A program made the position numbers and the translations under genes. 64,000 nucleotides of DNA. Source: JALCLA01 sp965653565 (GTDB lineage Bacteria; Pseudomonadota; Gammaproteobacteria; Xanthomonadales; Xanthomonadaceae). Of this stretch, positions 10,507-18,586 are shown piece after piece. Location of the stretch: positions 1 through 64,000 of the forward strand of contig CBFHAI010000008.1 of assembly GCA_965653565.1 (NCBI GenBank), in the 5' to 3' direction. The notes under the pieces are model-generated. The model did not search any database and was not told where the DNA came from. It saw only the letters and a list, made by a program, of their open reading frames with translations. Positions within the stretch are counted from its first letter, which is position 1. Each line of letters starts with the position of its first letter.

Positions 10507-11838
10507 ATGAAACGCATCCAACATCCGCGCGCCGTGCAGGATCCGAATTCCGCCCGGCTCGACGACATGTGCGGCAAACTGTCGCGCCGCCGCTTCCTGC
10601 AAGGCAGCGCGGCCGCCGCCGCCGGCGCCGCCGCGGTGAACATCGGCTTTGCGCCCACCGCGAAAGCCGGCACGGTGGCCGGCAAGACACTGGTCTATCT
10701 GTTCCTGCGCGGCGGCATGGACGGCCTGAGCCTGGTGCCGCCGACCTCGGGCGCCAACTACGGCTTCTACGACGACGCCCGCCTCGACACCAAGCTGCAG
10801 CCCGGCCACGCCGATACCGCGCGCCGCACCATCGAGCTGTCCAGCCAGGTATTCGGCCTGCATCCGTCCGCCACCGGCCTCAAGCAACTGTGGGATCTGG
10901 ACAAACTCGCGATCGTCCACGCCGCCGGCCATCTGGCACCGAACACCTACACGCGCAGCCATTTCGACGCGCAGGAACAGGTCGAACTCGGCACGCCGGG
11001 CACCATGGCCAGCCAGAGCGGCTGGCTCGCGCGCTATCTGCAGACTTCCGTGCTGCAGAGCGACGCCGTGTTTACCGCGCTGGTGTCGGCCAGCAACCCG
11101 CCGACCAGCATCAGCGGCTGGAACGACGTGGCGACGCTCGACGCCGCCGCCACCGGCAACTTCCATCCGAACGGCGGCATCTACGCGCGCACCCATCTGG
11201 CGTCGCTGCGTGCGCTGTACGCCGGACAAGGCGATCTGGATTTCGCGGCGACCGCCGCGGTCGATGCGGTCGAACTGATTTCCGGACTCGGCCTCGACGC
11301 TTACACGCCCAGCCCCGGCGTCACCTATCCGAACAACGGGCTCGGTCGCAATCTGCGCCTGATCGCGCAGATGATGCGGCTCAACCTCGGCATCGCCGCC
11401 GCCACCGTCGATTACGGCGGCTGGGATACGCACAACGGCCAGCGCAACGATTTCGCCAATCGCGCGAACGAACTTTCCAGCGCGCTGGCGGCGTTCTATC
11501 TCGACCTGGCCGGCGCCGGCCGCGGCAACGACGTGGCGGTCGTGGTGCAGAGCGAATTCGGCCGCCAAGTGACGGAAAACGCCGATTTCGGCACCGATCA
11601 CGGCCTGGCCTGCCCGATGCTGGTGGTCGGCGGCGGCGTCAACGGCGGCTTCTACGGCAGCTTCCCCGGCCTGAATCCGATGACGCAGACCGTCGGCGAC
11701 GCGGTGAAACCGACCACCGATTTCCGTCAGGTGCTCGCCACCACGATCGCCGAACTGATGGACAACCCGAACGTCGACACCATTTTCAATCCGCCCGACG
11801 CGCCGGCCTTCACCTACGCGCCGCTGGCCTTCGCCTGA
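10507..11838 (+). CDS. Tat-exported DUF1501 family protein
   Basis: The 443-aa protein is the partner of the DUF1800 gene 10 bases upstream. It has a Tat motif (LSRRRFLQGSAAAAAGAA) after about 22 residues. Core DUF1501 signatures are TLVYLFLRGGMDGLSLVPP, HAAGHLAPNTYTRSHFDAQ, VDYGGWDTHNGQ, the SEFGRQV segment and TDHGLACPMLVVGGGVNGG. The family resembles the alkaline phosphatase/sulfatase fold, but its activity is unproven. GAGGA just before the start is the ribosome binding site. A strong hairpin follows the stop codon. Confidence 0.92.
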   Translation: MKRIQHPRAVQDPNSARLDDMCGKLSRRRFLQGSAAAAAGAAAVNIGFAPTAKAGTVAGKTLVYLFLRGGMDGLSLVPPTSGANYGFYDDARLDTKLQPGHADTARRTIELSSQVFGLHPSATGLKQLWDLDKLAIVHAAGHLAPNTYTRSHFDAQEQVELGTPGTMASQSGWLARYLQTSVLQSDAVFTALVSASNPPTSISGWNDVATLDAAATGNFHPNGGIYARTHLASLRALYAGQGDLDFAATAAVDAVELISGLGLDAYTPSPGVTYPNNGLGRNLRLIAQMMRLNLGIAAATVDYGGWDTHNGQRNDFANRANELSSALAAFYLDLAGAGRGNDVAVVVQSEFGRQVTENADFGTDHGLACPMLVVGGGVNGGFYGSFPGLNPMTQTVGDAVKPTTDFRQVLATTIAELMDNPNVDTIFNPPDAPAFTYAPLAFA

Positions 11839-11848
11839 CGGCGCGCCT

Positions 11849-11874
11849 CGCTGTTGCGCTCCGGCGCAACAGCG
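11849..11874. terminator. bidirectional terminator hairpin
   Basis: A perfect 11-bp stem (CGCTGTTGCGC with GCGCAACAGCG) and a TCCG loop sit between the convergent ends of the DUF1501 gene and the STAS-like gene. There is no T run on either side, so it may need Rho or act mainly in RNA stabilisation. Confidence 0.65.
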
Positions 11875-11877
11875 ATC

Positions 11878-12381
11878 TCATTCGACGCCGTGGCGCAGCC
11901 AGCGCTCGGCTTCGCTTTCCTCGCCGAACACGCGGCCGACGATGCCGCGTTCGCGCGCCAGGATTTCGCCGTGCTCCATCGCGCGCAGATGCGACTGCAC
12001 CAGATCGACGAAGGCGACGCGGATCTGCGCGAAACCGAGCCCCACGATCGCATCGATAAGCTGTTCCAGGAAAATCGGATCGCCGGCCTCGCGGATGTTC
12101 TCGACCACCAGCAGGCGCGCGGCGCCGCGTTCGCGGCAGGCCTGCGCGATCAGCATCCAGTAGCCGAGCGAGATTTCGAAGTTATCGTGTTCGCCGTCGA
12201 CCTGCGCGCGCAGATAATCGCCGCGCGACTCCAGGCGCAGGTCGAAGCCTTCACCACGGATGGTCGTGACCGCGAACGAACCGCCGGTGGAAGAAATCGT
12301 CGTAGCCTCAGGCGACCACGACCGGAATCTTGCCGATCCGCGCCTGCCACTGTTTCGGGCCGGTGGCGTGCACCGACTCAC
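11878..12381 (-). CDS. STAS/SpoIIAA-like small protein
   Basis: The conserved part begins near residue 37 (IRGEGFDLRLESRGDYLRAQ) and runs to the end (RVFGEESEAERWLRHGVE). The pattern of a beta-alpha fold with SLGYWMLIAQACRERGAARLLVVENI and a final 'EAERWL' helix resembles SpoIIAA/STAS-like single-domain proteins, a tentative match. The start is uncertain: the only ATG (12381) lies 74 bases inside the upstream fumarase gene and adds a Pro/Arg-rich stretch. No ATG, GTG or TTG occurs between it and the conserved part, but an ATT codon is present at 12297. It follows the fumarase gene on the same strand and may be cotranscribed. Confidence 0.62.
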   Translation of the reverse strand: MSRCTPPARNSGRRGSARFRSWSPEATTISSTGGSFAVTTIRGEGFDLRLESRGDYLRAQVDGEHDNFEISLGYWMLIAQACRERGAARLLVVENIREAGDPIFLEQLIDAIVGLGFAQIRVAFVDLVQSHLRAMEHGEILARERGIVGRVFGEESEAERWLRHGVE

Positions 12382-13870
12382 CGTTCGAATCGACCGCCAC
12401 CGTCACCGGCATGTCCTGCACGGTGAATTCGTAGATCGCTTCCATGCCCAGATCGGCGAAACCCACGACGCGCGAGGCCTTGATCGCCTTCGACACCAGG
12501 TACGCAGCGCCGCCGACCGCCATCAGATAGGCCGAACGATGCTTGCGGATCGCCTCGATCGCCGCCGGCCCGCGCTCGGCCTTGCCGACCATGCCGAGCA
12601 GACCGGTCTGCGACAAAATCTGCTCGGTGAATTTGTCCATGCGCGTCGCCGTGGTCGGGCCGGCCGGACCGACCACTTCGTCGCGCACCGGATCGACCGG
12701 ACCGACGTAGTAGATGAAGCGTCCACGCAGATCGACCGGCAGCGCTTCGCCGCGATCGAGCATGTCGACCATGCGTTTGTGCGCGGCGTCGCGCCCGGTG
12801 AGCAGCCTGCCGTTCAACAGCAGCACTTCGCCCGGCTTCCAGCCCGCCACCTGCTCGGGCGTGATGTTGTCCAGATCCACGCGGCGGCCCTTGCTGGTGT
12901 CGTAGGTGAGCTTGGGCCAGTCTTCCAGCGACGGCGGATCGAGCATCACCGGACCGCTGCCGTCGAGCGTGAAATGCGCGTGGCGCGTCGCCGCGCAGTT
13001 CGGAATCATCGCGACCGGCAGGTTGGCCGCGTGCGTCGGGTAATCGCGGATCTTGATATCGAGCACGGTGGTCAGGCCGCCGAGACCCTGCGCTCCGATG
13101 CCGAGCGCGTTGACCTTCTCGTACAGTTCCAGCCGCATTTCCTCGAGCCGGTTCGATGGGCCGCGCGCGGCCAGATCGGTGATGTCGATCGGCTCCATCA
13201 GCGCTTCCTTCGCCAGCAGCATCGCCTTCTCGGCGGTGCCGCCGATGCCGATGCCGAGCATGCCCGGCGGACACCAGCCCGCGCCCATCGTCGGCACCGT
13301 CTTCAACACCCAGTCGACGATCGAATCGGACGGATTGAGCATCGCGAATTTCGATTTCGCTTCCGAACCGCCGCCTTTGGCCGCGACGATCACATCGATC
13401 GTGTTGCCCGGCACCACTTTGACGTTCACCACGGCCGGCGTGTTGTCTTTCGTGTTGCTGCGCTTGCCCGCCGGATCGGCCAGCACCGAGGCGCGCAGCT
13501 TGTTGTCCGGATGGTTGTAGGCACGCCGCACGCCTTCGTTGACCATGTCCTCGACCGACAGCGTCGCATCCGACCAGCGCACATCCATGCCGATTTCGAG
13601 GAACACCGTGACGATGCCGGTGTCCTGGCAGATCGGCCGGTGGCCCTCGGCGCACAGCCGCGAATTGATCAGGATCTGCGCGATCGCATCGCGCGCCGCC
13701 GGCGATTGCTCGCGCTCGTAGGCGGCCGCGAGATTGCGGATGTAATCGACCGGGTGGTAGTAGGAAATGTACTGCAGCGCATCGGCCACGCTCTGGATCA
13801 GATCGTCCTGGCGGATTTCGACGGGCTGGCGCGCACCGGCAGGTGCGGCGGAAAGGGCGTGGGAACTCAC
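12308..13870 (-). CDS. fumA: class I (iron-sulfur) fumarate hydratase
   Basis: The 520-aa single-chain enzyme interconverts fumarate and L-malate in the TCA cycle, in the cytoplasm. Family marks are PICQDTGIVTVF, NTKDNTPAVVN, GAGWCPPGMLGIGIGGTAEK and NCAATRHAHF; Cys 81, 200 and 292 are the likely ligands of the oxygen-sensitive [4Fe-4S] cluster. The C-terminal beta part carries GPVMLDPPSLEDW and the VGPAGPTTATRMDKF loop. The start is GTG at 13870. The symbol is by family; fumA and fumB cannot be told apart from sequence alone. The STAS-like gene overlaps its 3' end. Confidence 0.93.
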   Translation of the reverse strand: MSSHALSAAPAGARQPVEIRQDDLIQSVADALQYISYYHPVDYIRNLAAAYEREQSPAARDAIAQILINSRLCAEGHRPICQDTGIVTVFLEIGMDVRWSDATLSVEDMVNEGVRRAYNHPDNKLRASVLADPAGKRSNTKDNTPAVVNVKVVPGNTIDVIVAAKGGGSEAKSKFAMLNPSDSIVDWVLKTVPTMGAGWCPPGMLGIGIGGTAEKAMLLAKEALMEPIDITDLAARGPSNRLEEMRLELYEKVNALGIGAQGLGGLTTVLDIKIRDYPTHAANLPVAMIPNCAATRHAHFTLDGSGPVMLDPPSLEDWPKLTYDTSKGRRVDLDNITPEQVAGWKPGEVLLLNGRLLTGRDAAHKRMVDMLDRGEALPVDLRGRFIYYVGPVDPVRDEVVGPAGPTTATRMDKFTEQILSQTGLLGMVGKAERGPAAIEAIRKHRSAYLMAVGGAAYLVSKAIKASRVVGFADLGMEAIYEFTVQDMPVTVAVDSNGESVHATGPKQWQARIGKIPVVVA

Positions 13871-13936
13871 GGCGACCGTTGGGTGGCGGGGGAAGCGGGC
13901 ATTTTAGCGCACCGGGGGTGCTGGCTCTGCCTGCGT

Positions 13937-13999
13937 GGGAATCGGGAATCGGGAGAAAGCCGTGCGGCACTTCTCCCGATTCCCGTCTCCCGATTCCCG
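13937..13999. repeat. GGGAATCGGGA dispersed inverted repeat, copy 1
   Basis: The left arm GGGAATCGGGAATCGGGAGA and the right arm TCTCCCGATTCCCGTCTCCC (extending to GATTCCC) can pair across a loop of about 20 bases. It lies between the divergent fumarase and TerB-like genes. Six more copies are in this window. Confidence 0.85.
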
Positions 14000-14089
14000 C
14001 GGGACACCCGCCCGCGCAAAACTCCCCCTTTTCAACCCGGCCCCGACTGGCGCAGCATTGACGCGCCACCACGGGGGAGAGTCGTTCAC

Positions 14090-14575
14090 ATGGCAAGTTC
14101 GGAATCCGGTTTGAGTGCGGTGCTGCGCGATCTGGGCAGCGCGCTCGGCGAGTTGTTCACCGGCGGGAAACTCGACGAGAACCTGCACATGCCGGTCGAG
14201 GTGGCGTTCTCGCTGTTCGGCTACCTGGCCAAGGCCGACAGCATCATCACCAGCCACGAAGCCGAATTCGTCAACGGCCTGATGGCCGAATTCAAACTGC
14301 CGACGCAGGGCCTGGCGATGGCGCGCGCGGCGTTCGATCGCGGCCGCACGCGGCAGATCGACGTGCAGGCCGAAGCGCAGCGCTTCCTCGCGGTGTACCC
14401 GAAAGGCACCACCGAATTGAACCGGCTGTTCGACACGCTGCTACGGCTGGCGGCGTCGGATGGCCGTGTGTTCCCGCGCGAACGCAAGGTGCTCGAAGAG
14501 ATCACCGCCGCGCTGGGCTTCTCGCAGGAAACGCTCAATGCCAGGCTCGAATCGATCGCCGGCGTGCCGGGCTGA
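14090..14575 (+). CDS. TerB-like domain protein
   Basis: The ATG at 14090 with GGGGGAGA 9 bases upstream gives a 161-aa cytoplasmic protein. The helical pattern (VAFSLFGYLAKADSIITSHE, then LLRLAASDGRVFPRERKVLEE) matches the TerB/DjlA-N fold, in which two acidic helices carry DG.(V/I) metal-binding signatures. Such domains are associated with tellurite and stress systems or the DnaJ-like DjlA. This one has no J domain, so a precise role is not assignable. The in-frame ORF further upstream is antisense to fumarase and is not used. Confidence 0.82.
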   Translation: MASSESGLSAVLRDLGSALGELFTGGKLDENLHMPVEVAFSLFGYLAKADSIITSHEAEFVNGLMAEFKLPTQGLAMARAAFDRGRTRQIDVQAEAQRFLAVYPKGTTELNRLFDTLLRLAASDGRVFPRERKVLEEITAALGFSQETLNARLESIAGVPG

Positions 14576-14700
14576 TCGTCGTCGACCCACCGACTCACCG
14601 CGCGCGTTCGCAGCAACGCGCGCCGCGACGCTGACTCGACGCTGAGACATTCACGCCGCGGCCACCTGCGCGGCGGCCTCGCCATGCGATCCTTCGGCGC

Positions 14701-16575
14701 ATGGCCGAATCGTCCAAACCTTCCACCAAACCGGGCGCCGCGCAGCGTAGCCTGCGCGAACGCGTCGGCGCACTGCGCAATCTGCGCCCGTTCCTGCAGC
14801 AGATCTGGCAGACCAGCCCGACCCTGACCGTCGCCAGCCTCGCGCTGCGCCTGATCCGCGCGCTGCTGCCTGTGATCACACTGTACGTCGGCAAGCTCAT
14901 CATCGACGAAGTGGTGCTGCTGGTCGCGGCCGACATCGCCTTCGACACCTTGCGCGACTGGTTCGCCAGCGGCCGCCTCGACCGCCTGCTGTGGCTGCTC
15001 GGCGTCGAATTCGCGCTGGCCGTGCTGTCGGACGTGCTCGGCCGCATCGTGATGCTGATCGACGCGCTGCTGTCGGAGCTGTTCACCAACCTCACCAGCG
15101 TGCGGTTGATGGAACACGCCGCCACGCTCGATCTGGAAGATTTCGAAGACAGCGAACTGCAGGACAAACTCGACCGCGCGCGCCGCCAGACCATGGGCCG
15201 CAGCTCGCTGATGACGCAGTTGTTCGGGCAGGCGCAGGACATGGTCACCGTGGTCAGCTTCGCTATCGGCCTGGCGGTGTACGCGCCGTGGCTGATCCTG
15301 CTGCTGGCCGTCGCGCTGATCCCCGCGTTTTTGGGCGAAGCGCACTTCAATGCGCTGAGTTACTCACTCAACTACAGCTGGACGCCGGAACGCCGCGAGC
15401 TGGATTACGTGCGCCAGACCGGCGCCAGCGTCGAAACCGCCAAGGAAGTGAAAATCTTCCGCCTGCACGGTTTCCTGATCGAACGTTATCGGCAACTGGC
15501 CGGCGCCTTCTTCCAGGCCAACCGCGCGCTCGCGGTACGGCGCGCCTGGTGGGGCAGCCTGCTCACCGCACTGGGCACGCTGGCCTACTACTTCGCCTAC
15601 GCCTTCATCGCGTGGCGTACCGTGCGCGGCGATTTCAGCGTCGGCGATCTGACGTTTCTCGCCGGCTCGTTCCGGCGATTGCGCACGCTGCTCGAATCGT
15701 TGCTGGCGGGATTTTCGCAGGTCGCCGGGCAAGCCCTGTATCTCGACGATCTGTACTCGTTCTTCGAGATCGAAGCCGAAATCCGCAGCCCGCAGAACGC
15801 GCGCCCGATTCCGCTGCCGATCCGCGACGGCTTCGTCTTCGAAGACGTCGGCTTCCGCTATCCCGGCGCCGAACGCTGGGCCGTGCGCAATCTCGACTTC
15901 ACACTGCGCGCCGGCGAAGCGCTGGCCCTGGTCGGCGAAAACGGCGCCGGCAAAACCACCCTGGTCAAACTCCTCGCCCGCCTCTACGACCCCGACGAAG
16001 GCCGCATCCTGCTCGACGGTGTCGACCTGCGCGAGTACGACCTCGACGGCCTGCGCGCCGCCGTCGGCGTGATCTTCCAGGACTTCGTCCGCTACCACCT
16101 CACCGCCGCCGAAAACATCGCCGTCGGCCAGATCGAAGCCCGCCACGACCGCCCCCGCATCGTCGCCGCCGCCGAGCGCAGCCTGGCCGACGAAGTGATC
16201 CGGAAACTGCCGAAAGGCTACGACCAGGTGATCGGCAAACGCTTCAAGAACGGCGTCGACCTATCCGGCGGCGAATGGCAGAAAATCGCGATCGCCCGCG
16301 CTTATCTGCGCGAGGCGCAATTGCTGATTCTGGACGAACCCACGGCGGCGCTGGATGCGCGGTCGGAGTTCGAGGTGTTCGAACGGTTCAAAGAGTTGAG
16401 CCGCGGAAAAACCACCGTTTTGATTTCGCATCGGTTCTCGACGGTTCGGATGGCGGATCGCATTCTCGTCCTCGAAGCGGGGCGGATCATCGAGTGCGGC
16501 AGTCATGTCGAGTTGCTGGCCGCCGGGGGGCTGTATGCGGAGTTGTTTAATTTGCAGGCTGAGGGATATCGGTGA
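14701..16575 (+). CDS. ABC exporter, fused permease and ATPase
   Basis: The 624-aa half-transporter has a membrane domain of about six helices (residues 45-345) and a C-terminal ATPase: Walker A GENGAGKTT (near 418), Q loop VIFQDF, signature DLSGGEWQK, Walker B LLILDEPTAALD, and the switch His in LISHRFS. It should work as a homodimer in the inner membrane, exporting an unknown substrate. The N-terminus is charged, with no signal peptide, as usual. The absence of a partner half-transporter and of biosynthetic genes nearby leaves the substrate open. Confidence 0.9.
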   Translation: MAESSKPSTKPGAAQRSLRERVGALRNLRPFLQQIWQTSPTLTVASLALRLIRALLPVITLYVGKLIIDEVVLLVAADIAFDTLRDWFASGRLDRLLWLLGVEFALAVLSDVLGRIVMLIDALLSELFTNLTSVRLMEHAATLDLEDFEDSELQDKLDRARRQTMGRSSLMTQLFGQAQDMVTVVSFAIGLAVYAPWLILLLAVALIPAFLGEAHFNALSYSLNYSWTPERRELDYVRQTGASVETAKEVKIFRLHGFLIERYRQLAGAFFQANRALAVRRAWWGSLLTALGTLAYYFAYAFIAWRTVRGDFSVGDLTFLAGSFRRLRTLLESLLAGFSQVAGQALYLDDLYSFFEIEAEIRSPQNARPIPLPIRDGFVFEDVGFRYPGAERWAVRNLDFTLRAGEALALVGENGAGKTTLVKLLARLYDPDEGRILLDGVDLREYDLDGLRAAVGVIFQDFVRYHLTAAENIAVGQIEARHDRPRIVAAAERSLADEVIRKLPKGYDQVIGKRFKNGVDLSGGEWQKIAIARAYLREAQLLILDEPTAALDARSEFEVFERFKELSRGKTTVLISHRFSTVRMADRILVLEAGRIIECGSHVELLAAGGLYAELFNLQAEGYR

Positions 16576-16883
16576 GGGGCTTCTTTTTTTGATTTTTTCG
16601 ATGGATTTCGAGGGGAGGTGCGATGCTTGTCGGCGGCGCACCCCAATTCCGTCATTCCGTCGACAGCACTCCCCTGCGCTGTCGACAAACTTGCGCGCAT
16701 CCGTGCGCGCAATCCTGATGGGCTATCCACCCGCCCGGAGCCGCTTCACACGGGGGCCCAAAAGCGAGGCAGAGCAGAACAGGAGCAAGAGCGGAGAAAA
16801 GACAAATCGAGCCGACACAAATGATCCGCGCCCCCCATTCCTCCCGTATGTGAGAGCAACCACCTCACCCCGGGAGAAAATCA
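16576..16883. other. intergenic region with two adjacent hairpins
   Basis: 308 bases without a gene. T-rich stretches directly follow the ABC exporter stop (16583-16600), but I see no strong stem before them. Two perfect hairpins lie at 16659-16712. GGAGAAAATC precedes the start of the next gene and is its ribosome binding site. Confidence 0.6.
16659..16712. repeat. twin perfect hairpins
   Basis: GTCGACAGC and GCTGTCGAC pair across 10 bases (16659-16686). Four bases later TTGCGCGCA and TGCGCGCAA pair across four bases (16691-16712). Neither is followed by a T run, so they resemble a REP-type or RNA-stabilising unit more than a terminator. Confidence 0.6.
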
Positions 16884-18290
16884 ATGCGCGCCACCCTCCT
16901 GTGCAGCGCCCTGCTGCTGGCAAGTCCGCTCGCGGCGGCCTCAGGACAACTCGACCCGCGCTTCGATGGCGACGGCATCGCCGTATTCGAAGCCTCGCTG
17001 AGCAATGGCAGCTTCGACCGCTTCAATGCGGGGCTGATCGATCGTGCCGGGCGTTATGTCGGCGCCGGCTCCGCGGGCGGCAATGGCGACGGCGACGGCA
17101 GTGTGCTGCGCGTGTTCCCGAATGGCGCGATCGATACCAGTTTCGGCGAAGGCGGCATCGCTCGGGTTCCGCCGCTCGAAGGATACGGCTCGGTCACCTG
17201 GGTCGATATCGCCGAACAGGTCGACGGCAGGCTGGTGCTCGCCGGCAAAGCGGCGAACGGGCCGGGCGGCAACGATCCGGGCCACGCTTATGTCTGCCGG
17301 CTGATGCCCAACGGCGCGCTCGATCCGAGCTTCGGCGACGGCGGTTGCACGCAGCCGGAATTCTGGTTCAGCTCGGAAATCGACAACGTCGCCGGCATGG
17401 TGCTGCAGGCGGACGAACGCATCGTGCTGGTCGGCACCAGCGACGTCGAAGCCGATGGCCTGCCTTACGAATATGTGGTTGCACGGCTCGAAACCGACGG
17501 CAGTTTCGACCTGTGCTTCGGCGACATCAATTGCCAGAGCGGCGGTCTGTTGCTGGCGCCCGAGCCGCCGAGCGATCTGCCCGGCTTCGTGCCGCACGCG
17601 GTGGCGATGGCGCCGAACGGCCGCATCGTGATCGCCGGCAATGCCAGCGGCCCGCAGAGCAAGGACATGGCCGTGATCCGGCTGTTGCCGAGCGGCCTGG
17701 TCGATGTCGGCGGTTTCGGCAATGGCGGTCACCGGCGCGTCGAATTCGATCTGGGCCAGACCAACTTCGACGACGCGCGCACCGTGGCGGTGCGCGGCGA
17801 CGGCTCGATCGTCATCGCCGGCATCATCACCACGACCACCGGCAGCCTCACCGGCGTGGCCGCGCTCAACGCCACCGGCACGCTGATCAACGACTTCGGC
17901 ACCGGCGGCCGCGTGCAATTGTTCTTCGACGACGTATCGCCGATCCACACGCCCACGCGCGTGCAGGTGCAAGCCGACGGCAAACTCCTGGTCGCAGGTT
18001 TCACCGACGATCCGAACGATGGTTTCGATCCCTCCGACTGCGGCCTCGTGCGCCTGCTGCCGGATGGCGAACTCGATCCGGTGTTCGCCGCCAGCGGAAA
18101 ACTCACGATCGACGGCGGCCTGGGCCCGGAGGACCTGCGGCCGGACAGTTGCAACGGACTCGATCACGACGGCCGCTCGATCGTGCTGTTCGGCTGGCGC
18201 CGCCCCGGCGCCGTGTCCGATCAGGACTCGATGATGATCCGCATCGAGCAGGACGATCTGTTCCGCGACGGTTTCGAAGCGGCACCGTAA
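16884..18290 (+). CDS. secreted delta-60 repeat beta-propeller protein with GFE tail
   Basis: The 468-aa protein starts with a Sec signal peptide (MRATLLCSALLLASPLAAAS). At least six repeats carry the delta-60 pattern: LDPRFDGDG, IDTSFGEGG, LDPSFGDGG, FDLCFGDINC, GGFGNGG and LDPVFAASG, each with a strand such as RIVLVGTSD or SIVIAGIIT. Such repeats are expected to form a beta-propeller-like fold. Function is unknown. The last residues, DLFRDGFEAAP, match the tail shared by several exported proteins in this window; no transmembrane anchor follows. Confidence 0.88.
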   Translation: MRATLLCSALLLASPLAAASGQLDPRFDGDGIAVFEASLSNGSFDRFNAGLIDRAGRYVGAGSAGGNGDGDGSVLRVFPNGAIDTSFGEGGIARVPPLEGYGSVTWVDIAEQVDGRLVLAGKAANGPGGNDPGHAYVCRLMPNGALDPSFGDGGCTQPEFWFSSEIDNVAGMVLQADERIVLVGTSDVEADGLPYEYVVARLETDGSFDLCFGDINCQSGGLLLAPEPPSDLPGFVPHAVAMAPNGRIVIAGNASGPQSKDMAVIRLLPSGLVDVGGFGNGGHRRVEFDLGQTNFDDARTVAVRGDGSIVIAGIITTTTGSLTGVAALNATGTLINDFGTGGRVQLFFDDVSPIHTPTRVQVQADGKLLVAGFTDDPNDGFDPSDCGLVRLLPDGELDPVFAASGKLTIDGGLGPEDLRPDSCNGLDHDGRSIVLFGWRRPGAVSDQDSMMIRIEQDDLFRDGFEAAP

Positions 18291-18322
18291 CCGGCATTCT
18301 TCGCCAGGCGTCGACCCAACAT

Positions 18323-18350
18323 AAAAAAAACGCGCCGTATAACGGCGCGT
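18323..18350 (-). terminator. intrinsic terminator, minus strand
   Basis: A perfect 9-bp stem (ACGCGCCGT with ACGGCGCGT) and a three-base loop are followed on the minus strand by a run of T. It can stop transcripts reading past the TonB receptor gene. Read on the plus strand it has no T run. Confidence 0.75.
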
Positions 18351-18533
18351 CCCGAACTGTTCGTCAACCGGCGTAGGAGCTGAAAGCAGCGTCCGCGGTC
18401 GCTCGCGTCATCCGTGTCGCGGCGAACCTCGCCATGATAAGAGTCGTCGAGGTCATCCACGTTGCAATTTGGGTGTTTGCGTTTTGCTAATTTTGGCGAA
18501 TCGGCCGGATTCTGCAATTTTCAGCACAATGAA

Positions 18534-18559
18534 GAACGGCCCGCGAGTGCGGGCCGTTC
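18534..18559 (-). terminator. terminator of the TonB receptor gene
   Basis: A perfect 11-bp stem (GAACGGCCCGC with GCGGGCCGTTC) and a GAGT loop sit 28 bases after the receptor stop codon. A T-rich stretch (TTCATTGT) follows on the minus strand and CTGTTTT on the plus strand, so it may act both ways. Confidence 0.75.
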
Positions 18560-18586
18560 CTGTTTTGCGTCGCTGCGGATCGCTGA

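Noticed and set aside
12260..14089. Upstream in-frame extension of the TerB-like gene across fumarase
   Set aside because: It is antisense to fumarase, and a strong ribosome binding site directly precedes ATG 14090.
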